A program made the translations under genes and the position numbers. A model generated the notes under the pieces. It made no database searches. It was given only the letters and a program-made list of their open reading frames with translations, and was not told the DNA's origin. A DNA stretch of 43,782 nucleotides from Parvularia atlantis (taxonomy: Eukaryota; Opisthokonta; Rotosphaerida): positions 1 to 43,782 of the forward strand of contig CALSCO010000540.1 of NCBI GenBank assembly GCA_943704415.1. Reading direction: 5' to 3'. Positions 33,085-40,773 of the stretch are shown here, piece by piece. Numbering within the stretch: position 1 is the first letter of the stretch; each line of letters begins with the position of its first letter.

Positions 33085-34097
33085 ATGCTCGACGTGGCGC
33101 AGCTGCTGCCGCTGATCGCGACGCTGCTGGCCGGCCTCGCGCTCGTCGCCGTCGCGCTGATCGTCTTCGGGCGCGTGCCGCCCGCCCGATCGGCTGCCGA
33201 GCCGCGCGCGCTTGTGCCGCGCGAGACGTGGGTAACCTGCCCACTGCGCGCCGGGCCGGACGAGGCGACGCGCTGTGCGATGGCGCACCAGCAGGCCCTG
33301 CGTGTGCCGGCGGGCGGCGCGGCGTACGACGCGGAGCACGGCGACGAGGGCTGGGTGTCGCCCGACTGGGTGCGGCTCAAGGACAGCACGATGTGCGTCT
33401 TTGCGCGGCAGTCGCGCGTGATGGGCGGGGCGCGCTGGGACGGGCGGCTGTCGCTCGAGGCCAACGTCGTCCGGAGCATCCCGCTCCTGCTCCAGTTCAA
33501 CGACCGCGTCGACAGCGGCGCGGGCTACGACGCTTTCGTGATCGAGATCGAGGACGAGCGCTGCGGCGACACGATCGAGCACTTTGGCGAGACGGTGCGT
33601 TTGCCACGTCGACGCGCGCGCGCGCGCTCACGTCGATCAGGTCGCGCGCGTGCTCGAGACGCTCTCGATCTACGACCCGGCGCACGACCACGCCATGTTT
33701 GGGCCCATCCACCTCAACATGTGGAACTTCACCTTTGGCGGCGTGCGACACGCGTTCTTCATCAGCGCGCTCGCACCCGTGCGTGTCGCTTCGCAACGTT
33801 CGCCACAACAGCTGACGTACGACGACAACGGCGCAGTGCTACGGCCCGAGCCACTCGCGCTACGCGTACGGGTCCAAGAGCTCGTTCGTGCTGCTCCAGC
33901 CCGAGATCTCGTTCGAGCAGAAGGGCGTGCAGCTCGACCAGGACCCCAACTCGGTGCGGCACCTCATCCGCCGGCGCTTCACCCAGGCCGGCCAGCCGTA
34001 CGACGCGCGCGACCGCAAGACGTACACGATGCTCAACTGGATCGTGCGCCCGCTCAAGCACACGGACGAGGCGCTCGTATGGTGGGAGCGGCGGTGA
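33085..34097 (+). CDS. Membrane-anchored YqcI/YcgG (GntA)-like protein
   Basis: ATG at 33085. Residues 7-29 (LLPLIATLLAGLALVAVALIVFG) form a membrane anchor. The soluble part holds CVFARQSRVMGGARWDGRL, SLEANVVRSIPLLLQFNDR and AFVIEIEDERC. After intron 33595-33640 comes ETLSIYDPAHDHAMFGP and NMWNFTFGGVRHAFFISALA. A second intron (GTGCGTGTCG to ACGGCGCAG) restores CYGPSHSRYAYGSKSSFVLL followed by QPEISFEQKG. The block order (Cys/Arg segment, aromatic FTFGG..FFISAL strand, SRYAYG, then PEISFEQ) resembles the YqcI/YcgG family, whose bacterial member GntA is a haem-oxygenase-like hydroxylase. The match is distant and made from memory, so function is inference only. Convergent with the next minus-strand gene, 45 bp away. 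Confidence 0.5.
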
Positions 34098-34142
34098 GCC
34101 TCTTGCTGCTGCTGCTGTTGCACAGAACACACTGCGGCAGTG

Positions 34143-34980
34143 CTACCCGTGCAGATGCGCCGCGCCGAGCTGCGGCGAGTGCGACGCGTCCTGCGTGCGC
34201 GCACTCAGCCGCAGCGGGAAGCGCGGCGGCGGCCAGACGCACCAGGCGCGGCCGCTTGACGAGCGCGTAGTCGACGTCCGGGTCGGTCGTCACGCCGGCG
34301 TCCTCGCCCAGCGGCCGGTCCTCTGCCGCGCCGTCAGCACACACGCGCGGCGGCGGGCGCGCGCGCGCACCTAGCCTCTCGAGCGCCGTGATGACCTCAA
34401 GGATGTCGGCGCGCGAGCCCCAGCGCGCGGTGTTGGCGCCGGCGATGCGCTTGTCCTCGCCCACGGGCAGCGACGCTGGCCACAGCCCGCCCAGGTCGTC
34501 CGTGTAGACGACGCCTGCCGCACCGCCCGCGCGATGAGCGTATGCGCGAAGTCGTGCCGCGCCCCGCCACCCTTCTGCGCGGCGAGCTCCTTGACGCGCC
34601 GACGCAGCTCGTTGCGCCGGCGGCTCGCGTCGCGCTGGTGCTCGCTCAGTGGTGGCGGCTGCGACGCGACGACCGGCATGCTCACTGCGCAGACGTCAGC
34701 CTGCTCGCGCTCGTCAAAGGCAGCGCGATGCGCACCGCCGAGGTAGCGCTGCGCCAGCGCGGCAAACTCCTCCGAGCGGAACAGGCGCGCCATCTCGGGC
34801 GTGGCGTGGAAGAACACGGGCCGCGTGCCGTCCATGACGAGTGCACCGGCGTGGACGCGCGCGACGCGGAAGCGGCCCATCAGGCGGCGCATCTGGCGCT
34901 GCGCCGCGACATCGGCCGGCTCGGATATGACGCCCTGTCCGACATCGATGCCCTCGACGATGCCGCCGCCGCCCACGCCG

Positions 34981-35018
<38 letters not shown>

Positions 35019-35113
35019 AACAGCAGCCACGTCCCTGCAGGGCGCGCAGCAGCACGGCGCGATCAGCGAGCGACAAGCCGTTACGACGGTCACGTGACGC
35101 ACTCCGGGTCCAT
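34143..35113 (-). CDS. Protein of unknown function
   Basis: Not recognised. A model with consistent phases: exon 1 encodes MDP (ATG at 35113), and an intron with a GTGCGTCACG donor, CTGATC branch and CTGCAG acceptor leads to DVAAV and a polyalanine run from GCC repeats. The core exon reads RFRVARVHAGALVMDGTRPV followed by FFHATPEMARLFRSEEF, then a charged helix (NELRRRVKELAAQK). A 56-nt intron with a GTGGCG donor joins to GVVYTDDLGGLWPASLPVG and EDKRIAGANTARWGSRADIL. Two more introns lead to DVDYALVKRPRL and the end DASHSPQLGAAHLHG. About 250 residues, soluble, mixed alpha/beta. Its start lies only 26 bp from the divergent CXC gene. Confidence 0.55.
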
Positions 35114-35139
35114 GGTGGGAATTCGCTGTGCCAGTGAGG
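35114..35139. promoter_or_regulatory. 26-bp divergent start-to-start gap
   Basis: The start codons of the unknown minus-strand gene and the CXC factor point away from each other with only 26 bp between them. Any shared promoter must sit in this gap and overlap coding or intron sequence. No TATA-like motif is visible. Confidence 0.5.
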
Positions 35140-37011
35140 ATGGAGGCGCCAGCTGAGCTGCTCGCGTCGTTGACGGCCGAGTGCGTCGCTCGTGGGCGCG
35201 GCCGGCGCGTGCTGCGGCGTCGTCTGACGTGTGGCGCGTGTGCGACGACGTGCCGCTGCGCAGTGTGCTGCTGAAGAAGAGCGTGCGGCGCTGCAACTGC
35301 CGCAACTCGCGCTGCCTCAAGCTCTACTGCGAGTGCTTCGCGAGCGGCGAGCAGTGCCACTCGGGTGCGGCGCCCTTGTCGCGGCTGTGACATCGACGGC
35401 TGGAACGTAAGGGGGGGGGGCGATCTCGCGCAGGATGCAGCTGCGTCTCGTGCAACAACAACCTCCGCAGCGAGGCCGAGCGCGTCCAGGCCGTGCTCGC
35501 CGTGCTCGAGAAAAACGCCGACGCGTTCCGCCCCAAGGCCGGCGCCGACGCCGCCGGCAACACGCGCAGTGCGTCGCCATGTCACGTCGCTAGGCGCACA
35601 CGCGCGCGAGAGCTTAGCAACGGGCCCCGCAGGCTGCAACTGCGTCCGCTCCGAGTGCCTCAAGCGCTACTGCGAGTGCTTCGAGGCGCGCGCACCATTT
35701 GATCGTTGCGGTATGGCTCTGACGCGCGCGTGAGAGCAGGCCAACGTCGAGTGCACCGACCGCTGCAAGTGCACCGACTGCAAGAACCGCGGCAGCACGT
35801 CGGCGACCGAGCTGCTCGATCTGACGCGTGCGTCGCAAACGACCGCTTTTTTTTTTTCCCCTGCGCGATTGACGTTTATCCGTCAGAGGACGGCAAGACG
35901 CTGCTCGGCAAGAAGCGCGGGCGTGGTGAAGGGGCGGACGCCGTGCGTGGCGCTGCACGTGCGATCGCGGCCGTGCTGAGTGCGCCCGTCGCGCAGGCAA
36001 AGTCGCCGCAGCGCTCGGTGCCTTCGTCGCCCGCGCGCCGCCCGGCGGCCAAGCGCTCGCGGTGCGCGCGCCTGCGGCTCACCACGCGTACACGCTCACA
36101 CTGTCGCGCGCAGGCGGCACGAGAACACACAGCTCGAGCGGTGCGGCACGCGCGGGTGATTGCGCAGCACGGCTTCATCCGTGCGCGCAGGACGCTGTTT
36201 GCGAGCGCGCTGCAGCCCGAGCACGTGCAGGTCGTGAGCGAGATGCTGGTGCAGGCCGCCCGCGAGGCCGAGCAGCGTGTGCAACGGCAGCTGGCGACGG
36301 CGCCCGGTGCGAGTGCCAGCGCCTTCGCTCGCGCCTGCGACTGACGCTGCGCACCCCCTCAGCAGCGGCCGCGACCGACGCCGCCGAGATGGACGCCGCG
36401 CGCGCCCTACCCAAGCGTGCGCAGCGGCAGCAGGCGGCTGGCGCGAACGGGACAGCGCTGCCCGAGAGCCTCATGTGCTTTGAAGACGACGACGCGCTCT
36501 CGCCGTCGGACGCGCCTGCGCCTGCGGTGTGCGCTGCAGCTGCTGCTGCTTGTGGCTGATCGTGCAGCTGTGTGCGCAGTCGATTGCGCCGCCGCGACCC
36601 GCCGCCAGCGGTCAGAACGCGCCGGCGATCGTCGGGTTCGTGCGCGCGTGCTCGCTGCGCCTGTGTCCGCTCACACGCGAGCACAGCCACCCACTGTACA
36701 TCGAGCAGGAGAAGGCCGTGCTGTCGACGATGCTCGACAGCCTCAACACGGTCATCGAGACGGTCGCGCGGCGGAGAGGTGCGCACTGTATGCGAAAGGC
36801 GAGGCCGCAACGTCTCATGCCCCGCTGTATTGCAGCGCAACTCGCGCGCCCGATCGACTGGTCGCCCGCACGTGTGCCGACGACGCCCGGTTCCGCGCGC
36901 GGCACGCGCAGCACGAGCGGCAGCATCGCCGACCTCTCGCGCGCCGCGGCCGCCGTGGCCGACGCCGACGCGTCCACGTTCTACCACTTTGTGTCGACAG
37001 CTCAGAAATAG
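35140..37011 (+). CDS. LIN54: Tesmin/TSO1-type CXC factor (LIN54-like)
   Basis: A DNA-binding protein of the CRC family; LIN54 recruits the DREAM/MuvB complex to CHR promoter elements of cell-cycle genes. Start [13 protein letters not shown], then intron, then [20 protein letters not shown] and [14 protein letters not shown]. After an intron comes [20 protein letters not shown] and [11 protein letters not shown] (first CXC plus hinge). The second CXC is [19 protein letters not shown] and, after an intron, [15 protein letters not shown]. The cysteine spacing, the DNA-contacting tyrosines (LYCECF, RYCECF) and the conserved N-A-F-x-P-K hinge are all present. C-terminal exons include [40 protein letters not shown] and a final [12 protein letters not shown]. 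Several small introns, including one with a T run near 35847-35857 and one with a G run near 35410-35420. Likely nuclear. Confidence 0.85.
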
Positions 37012-37032
37012 CTCGCCGCGAGCGAGCCGTCA

Positions 37033-37064
<32 letters not shown>

Positions 37065-37076
37065 ACACACACACAC
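37033..37076. repeat. CA microsatellite between convergent genes
   Basis: About 20 CA dinucleotides with one interruption, between the stop of the CXC gene (37011) and the stop of the convergent GNAT gene (37088). Both 3' untranslated regions or terminators must lie in or across it. Confidence 0.9.
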
Positions 37077-37087
37077 GTGCGAGCTGC

Positions 37088-37861
37088 TCACTGCGCCGCC
37101 TCGGGCGTCTGGAACAGGCCGATGAGGCCGACGTCGCGGAAGCCGTACGTCTCGTACAGCTTGCGGCCGTCCGGCGAGGCCTCGAGCGTGGCCGTGCGCA
37201 CGCCGGCGGCCTGGGCCGTGCGCAGGACGTGGCGTAGGACGAGCTCGCCGTAGCCCTGGCGCTGGTGCGAGCGCAGCGTGCCGACGACGTAGATGCCGAC
37301 GTTGCCGTCGTACGTGAGCGTGAGAGCGACCGAGACGAAGCGGCCGTCGGCGCCGCGCACGCCGTAGAGCTGGCGGCGCGCGTCGTCCGGCGCGCACGCG
37401 ATCGCCTTGGCGAAAACCGAGCTGTCGCCGTACGCGTCCTCGTTGACCTCGCCGAGCACGCGCAGCGTTGGCGCCTCAATCGCGTGCGCCGCATCGTCCA
37501 GACGGCCGGGCCGGGCCAGCGCCGCCAGCAGCGTCGCGTGGTCAAGCTCGACGCCCATCGCCGGCAGCGCCTCGTTCTTGACGCGCTCGCGGCCCGGCAC
37601 GGCGTCGGCGACCGTCCAGACCGAGCGCGGCAGCTGCGGGTCGTGCGGGTCCGACGGCGGCGCGGCGTCCAGCGGCACGACCACGCCGTCGAAGAACGGG
37701 TTGGCGCGGCCGGCGTCGAAGCGCGCGCCGATGGCGTCGGGGCGGTGCACGGCGTGGGCGACGCCGGGGAAGCCGGCCGCGGCCGCACCGGCGCCGAGCG
37801 ACGCGATGAACTCGCCACAGCTGCGCAGCGAGAGGCGCAACAGCTCACGGTCGGCGACCAT
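37088..37861 (-). CDS. GNAT acetyltransferase paralogue A, intronless
   Basis: ATG at 37861 (MVADRELLRLSLRSCGEFIA), stop at 37088, 257 residues, no introns. The N-terminal half (GVAHAVHRPDAIGARFD, NPFFDGVVVPLDAAPPSDP, ALPAMGVELD) is a degenerate GNAT-like domain. The C-terminal half is a GNAT fold with VSVALTLTYDGNVGIYVVGT, acetyl-CoA loop RSHQRQGYGELVLRHVL, ATLEASPDGRKLYETYGF and RDVGLIGLF. The open frame extends upstream with a basic stretch but no ATG. It is a clear paralogue of the next minus-strand gene, 157 bp away. This double-GNAT layout is common in bacterial and protist acetyltransferases of unknown substrate. Lack of introns, unlike most neighbours, suggests recent acquisition or retro-origin. 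Confidence 0.82.
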   Translation of the reverse strand: MVADRELLRLSLRSCGEFIASLGAGAAAAGFPGVAHAVHRPDAIGARFDAGRANPFFDGVVVPLDAAPPSDPHDPQLPRSVWTVADAVPGRERVKNEALPAMGVELDHATLLAALARPGRLDDAAHAIEAPTLRVLGEVNEDAYGDSSVFAKAIACAPDDARRQLYGVRGADGRFVSVALTLTYDGNVGIYVVGTLRSHQRQGYGELVLRHVLRTAQAAGVRTATLEASPDGRKLYETYGFRDVGLIGLFQTPEAAQ

Positions 37862-38018
37862 CTCAAGAGCGCAGATGGGAAAGTGCAGGTGCCGAGGCGC
37901 ACGACGCGGCCTTCTTGAAGGGACGGCGAGGTTGTGTAACTGAACGGGCAGGTGACGCCGTTCACCGCGCGCCAACGATCGGCCGCGATCGGTGGCAGTT
38001 CAATCAAATTATGTGATC

Positions 38019-38858
38019 TTAGGAGGGGGGGCAACTCATCATCACAACGGCGGGCTGCGGGCCCGACTTCCACGTCGTGCTCGGGTGGCGGAAGCACGTG
38101 ACGACACCCACGCGGCGGAAGCCGAAGCGCTCGTACACGGGCCGGCCCTCCTCGGTCGCCTCGAGCGTCGCGGTGCGGAGGCCCTGCGCGCGGCCGTACT
38201 CGAGCGCGGCCCGGACGAGTCGCTCGGCGAGCCCGCGGCGGCGGTGGCTGGGCTCGGTCGCGACGAGGTGCAGGCCGAGGTTGTCGCCGACGACGAGCGT
38301 GAGCACGACGGCGACAAAGACGTCGCTTTCGGCGTCGCGAACGCCGAACGCGCGCAGCGCCCGGGCCTCGTCCGCCGTCAGCGCGCTCAGCGACCGCGCC
38401 AGCACGCCCTCCCAGTGGTAGACGTGCTCGTTGATCGCGCCCACGGTCAGCAGCGGCGGCGTCTCGATGCGCACGTCGGCCGCGCCGCGCATCGGCCGCG
38501 CGAGGGCCGCCGTCAGCACGTCGCCGTCGAGCTCGAGGCCCATCGCTGTCAGCGTCAGGACCTCGTCGTACTCGTGCTCGACCGCGCGGCCCGGCAGCTG
38601 GCCCACGCCCGCCCACAGCCAGCCGGGCAGCGCCGGGTCGTCGGCGGTCGGCGGCGCGGCGGCGTCGAACGGGACGACGGCGGCGTCGACAAACGGGTTG
38701 TGGGCGATCGGGGCGGTGATGTGCGCGCCCACGGCGTCGGCGCGGCGCACGACGGCCGTCACGCCGGGCAGGCCGTGCGTGCGCGCGCCCGTCGCGATCA
38801 GCGCCATGTACTCGCCGAAGCCGCGGAGCGAGCGGCGCAGCAGCTCTTGATCGTCCAT
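38019..38858 (-). CDS. GNAT acetyltransferase paralogue B, intronless
   Basis: ATG at 38858 (MDDQELLRRSLRGFGEYMAL), stop at 38019, 279 residues, no introns. It aligns along its whole length with paralogue A: GVTAVVRRADAVGAHI, HNPFVDAAVVPFDAAAPPT, LTAMGLELDGDVLTAALARP, TVGAINEHVYHWEGVLARSL. The catalytic half has FVAVVLTLVVGDNLGLHLVA, acetyl-CoA loop PSHRRRGLAERLVRAAL and ATLEATEEGRPVYERFGF. The tail is slightly longer than in A. The two are a tandem duplication in the same orientation, clearly diverged. It is divergent from CARNMT1 across 33 bp. Confidence 0.82.
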   Translation of the reverse strand: MDDQELLRRSLRGFGEYMALIATGARTHGLPGVTAVVRRADAVGAHITAPIAHNPFVDAAVVPFDAAAPPTADDPALPGWLWAGVGQLPGRAVEHEYDEVLTLTAMGLELDGDVLTAALARPMRGAADVRIETPPLLTVGAINEHVYHWEGVLARSLSALTADEARALRAFGVRDAESDVFVAVVLTLVVGDNLGLHLVATEPSHRRRGLAERLVRAALEYGRAQGLRTATLEATEEGRPVYERFGFRRVGVVTCFRHPSTTWKSGPQPAVVMMSCPPS

Positions 38859-38891
38859 TTGAGACGGAGCTGAGACGGATCTGACGCGCCG
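38859..38891. promoter_or_regulatory. 33-bp divergent gap, GNAT B / CARNMT1
   Basis: Start codons of the two divergent genes are separated by 33 bp, containing a GAGACGGAGCTGAGACGGA direct repeat (two GAGACGGA copies). A shared bidirectional promoter is likely. Confidence 0.45.
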
Positions 38892-40460
38892 ATGTCGCAT
38901 GCGCACGACCACGCGCACGACCACGCGCACGACCACTCGCACGAGCACCACGAGCACGAAGATGCAGCCGCCGCGGCCGAGAGCGCGCACTTCCAGCGCG
39001 TCGTGGACGCGTTCGCGGGCTACGCCGCGTCCAACGGGCCGCGCTTCGACAAGGCGCTGTTGGACCACGACCGCATGGCCGAGGCGAGCGGGCTGCACGG
39101 TGCGGTGGCGCGCCTGCCATCGGGACGTGCGCGCTCAACGGCGCGCAGAGCTGCTGCCGCACTTCCGCGCCAAGATGCACATGCTGCGCGAGTGCGTCCT
39201 CGTCAACCAGCGCATGCTCGAAAACGTCGTCGCGCCGCACCACCAGCTCTTCGCCAACGCCGACGACGTGCGGCGTCGTGCCGCCCCGGGGGGGAGCCCG
39301 CGCGCTGATCGATCGCACCGCCGCGCAGCTCGTCGCCCAGCCGCCGCCCGCGCCGCGCCGCGCGTCCGAGCACGACGCCGAGAAGGTGCGCAGCACGCTG
39401 CGGCAGTGCGTGCGCGACTGGAGTGCGGAGGTACGGCGCGGTGCACGCATCCTGGCACATGTATCGTGTCGACATCCGCGCGCGCAGGGCCAAATCGAGC
39501 GCGACGAGTCGTACGGCCCGTTGCTAAACGAGCTTGTGCGGCGCTGCCCGCTGCAACGGTGCGCGTCGACGGTCCGCCGCTCACGGCGCGCGCTCACGGC
39601 GTGCGCACAGCGACCGCAAGGTGCGTGTGCTCGTGCCCGGCGCGGGCCTCGGCCGTCTTGCGCACGACATCGCCAGGCTTGGTGCGACGACGAACGTGCA
39701 CGCCGAGAGGCGGCCAACGCGTGCACACGCAGGGTACAGCTGCGAGGGCAACGAGTTTTCGTACTTTATGCTGCTCATGGGCGACTACCTCATGAACCGG
39801 TGCGCACGCGCCCCGCCGCATCCGTGCACCCCGCTCAGCCCCGCACGCGCCGCAGGTCGGAGGTCAACGGCGACGTCATCTTCCCCTACGTGCACCAGTT
39901 CTCAAACGTGCTCAGCCTGACCGACCAGACGCGGCGCATCTACGTGCCGGACGTGCAGCCGGGCGGGCTGCCGGAGAGCGCCGAGCTGTCGATGGTTGCG
40001 GGCGACTTCCTCGACGTGTACCGCGACCACGGCGGGCAGTGGGACTGCGTCGTGACGTGCTTCTTCGTCGACACGGCCAAGAACGTGGTCGACTACGTGC
40101 GCCTCATCCGGCACATCCTGCGGCCGGGCGGGTACTGGCTCAACCTAGGCGCGTTCGCCGCGAACGACAAAGCAGAGCACGGGCTGACGCCGCGCGCGGC
40201 AGGCCCGCTGCTGTACCACTACGAGGACATGCCCGGCGAGGCGTCGCTCGAGCTGTCGTACGAGGAGCTGCGCGCAGTGATCGCCGCGCTCGGCTTTGTG
40301 ATTGAGGTGCGGGCGGCGCTCCGTGCTGGCGCGGTCGCGGTGCTAATGGTCGCGCGCCGGGCAGGACGAGGGCCGCGTGCAGACGACGTACGCGGCCAAT
40401 CGCGCGTCGATGTACCAGACGCTGTACCACTGCGTGCGCTTCACGGCGCGCTCGCCCTAG
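38892..40460 (+). CDS. CARNMT1: Carnosine N-methyltransferase
   Basis: An N2227-family SAM methyltransferase that methylates the histidine pi nitrogen of carnosine to give anserine, and a histidine on some proteins. ATG at 38892, followed by a run of HD/HE repeats (about residues 3-22) that could bind metal ions. Then [20 protein letters not shown] and several small introns. The SAM-binding motif [20 protein letters not shown] is followed across an intron by [20 protein letters not shown]. The large exon reads [41 protein letters not shown] and [20 protein letters not shown], then [14 protein letters not shown] and [10 protein letters not shown]. The family signature [16 protein letters not shown] is near the end. 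Stop at 40458-40460. About ten extra residues ([10 protein letters not shown]) precede the GPLLYH block relative to the human sequence I remember. Confidence 0.92.
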
Positions 40461-40483
40461 TTGTAGCACAGCGCTTGGGATGA

Positions 40484-40687
40484 TCACTCGGCGCTCGCGG
40501 CGCCTGGCCCCTCGCCCAGCTTGCGCAGCTGCTCGAGCGTCGGCAGCACGGGCACGACGAGGTTGCCCTGCACCGACGGCATCGCGCGGTACGTCGCGAC
40601 GGTGCGCGCGTGCGCCATGGCGAGCGCCTGCTGCGACGACGCCGCGAGCTCTGACGGCTGAGGCAGAGGCGGTGGCACGGACGACAT
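40484..40687 (-). CDS. 67-residue protein of unknown function
   Basis: Not recognised. ATG at 40687 (MSSVPPPLPQPSELAASSQQ), stop at 40484, no intron. The second half, AMPSVQGNLVVPVLPTLEQL, is followed by RKLGEG. Codon use is like the neighbours. It fits neatly between the CARNMT1 stop (23 bp) and LETM1 start (86 bp), and an AT-rich promoter-like stretch lies just upstream, which supports it being real. It could be a small subunit of a larger complex, but nothing shows which. Confidence 0.5.
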   Translation of the reverse strand: MSSVPPPLPQPSELAASSQQALAMAHARTVATYRAMPSVQGNLVVPVLPTLEQLRKLGEGPGAASAE

Positions 40688-40773
40688 CTGCTGAGTTATA
40701 TTTATCTGTGAGGCACATGACCTTCTGCTGAGAATCGCGGTAAGATTCGGTAGTTTACGGGAGAGACACAGCC
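40688..40773. promoter_or_regulatory. AT-rich bidirectional promoter with TATA-like box
   Basis: The 86-bp gap between the 67-residue gene and LETM1 is markedly AT-richer than the rest of the window. It contains TTATATTTAT at about 40694-40703. This is the best TATA-like stretch in the window. Its function is inferred. Confidence 0.45.

Noticed and set aside
32667-34097. One fused gene made of the small hydrophobic protein and the YqcI-like protein
   Set aside because: An in-frame stop at 33052 and a good ATG with its own membrane anchor at 33085 favour two genes; no GTGCG-type intron spans the gap.
34480-34560. Apparent frameshift in the unknown gene at 34143-35113
   Set aside because: A 56-nt intron with a GTGGCG donor and GCGGCAG acceptor explains the frame change, joining AAQKG to VVYTDDLGG in phase.
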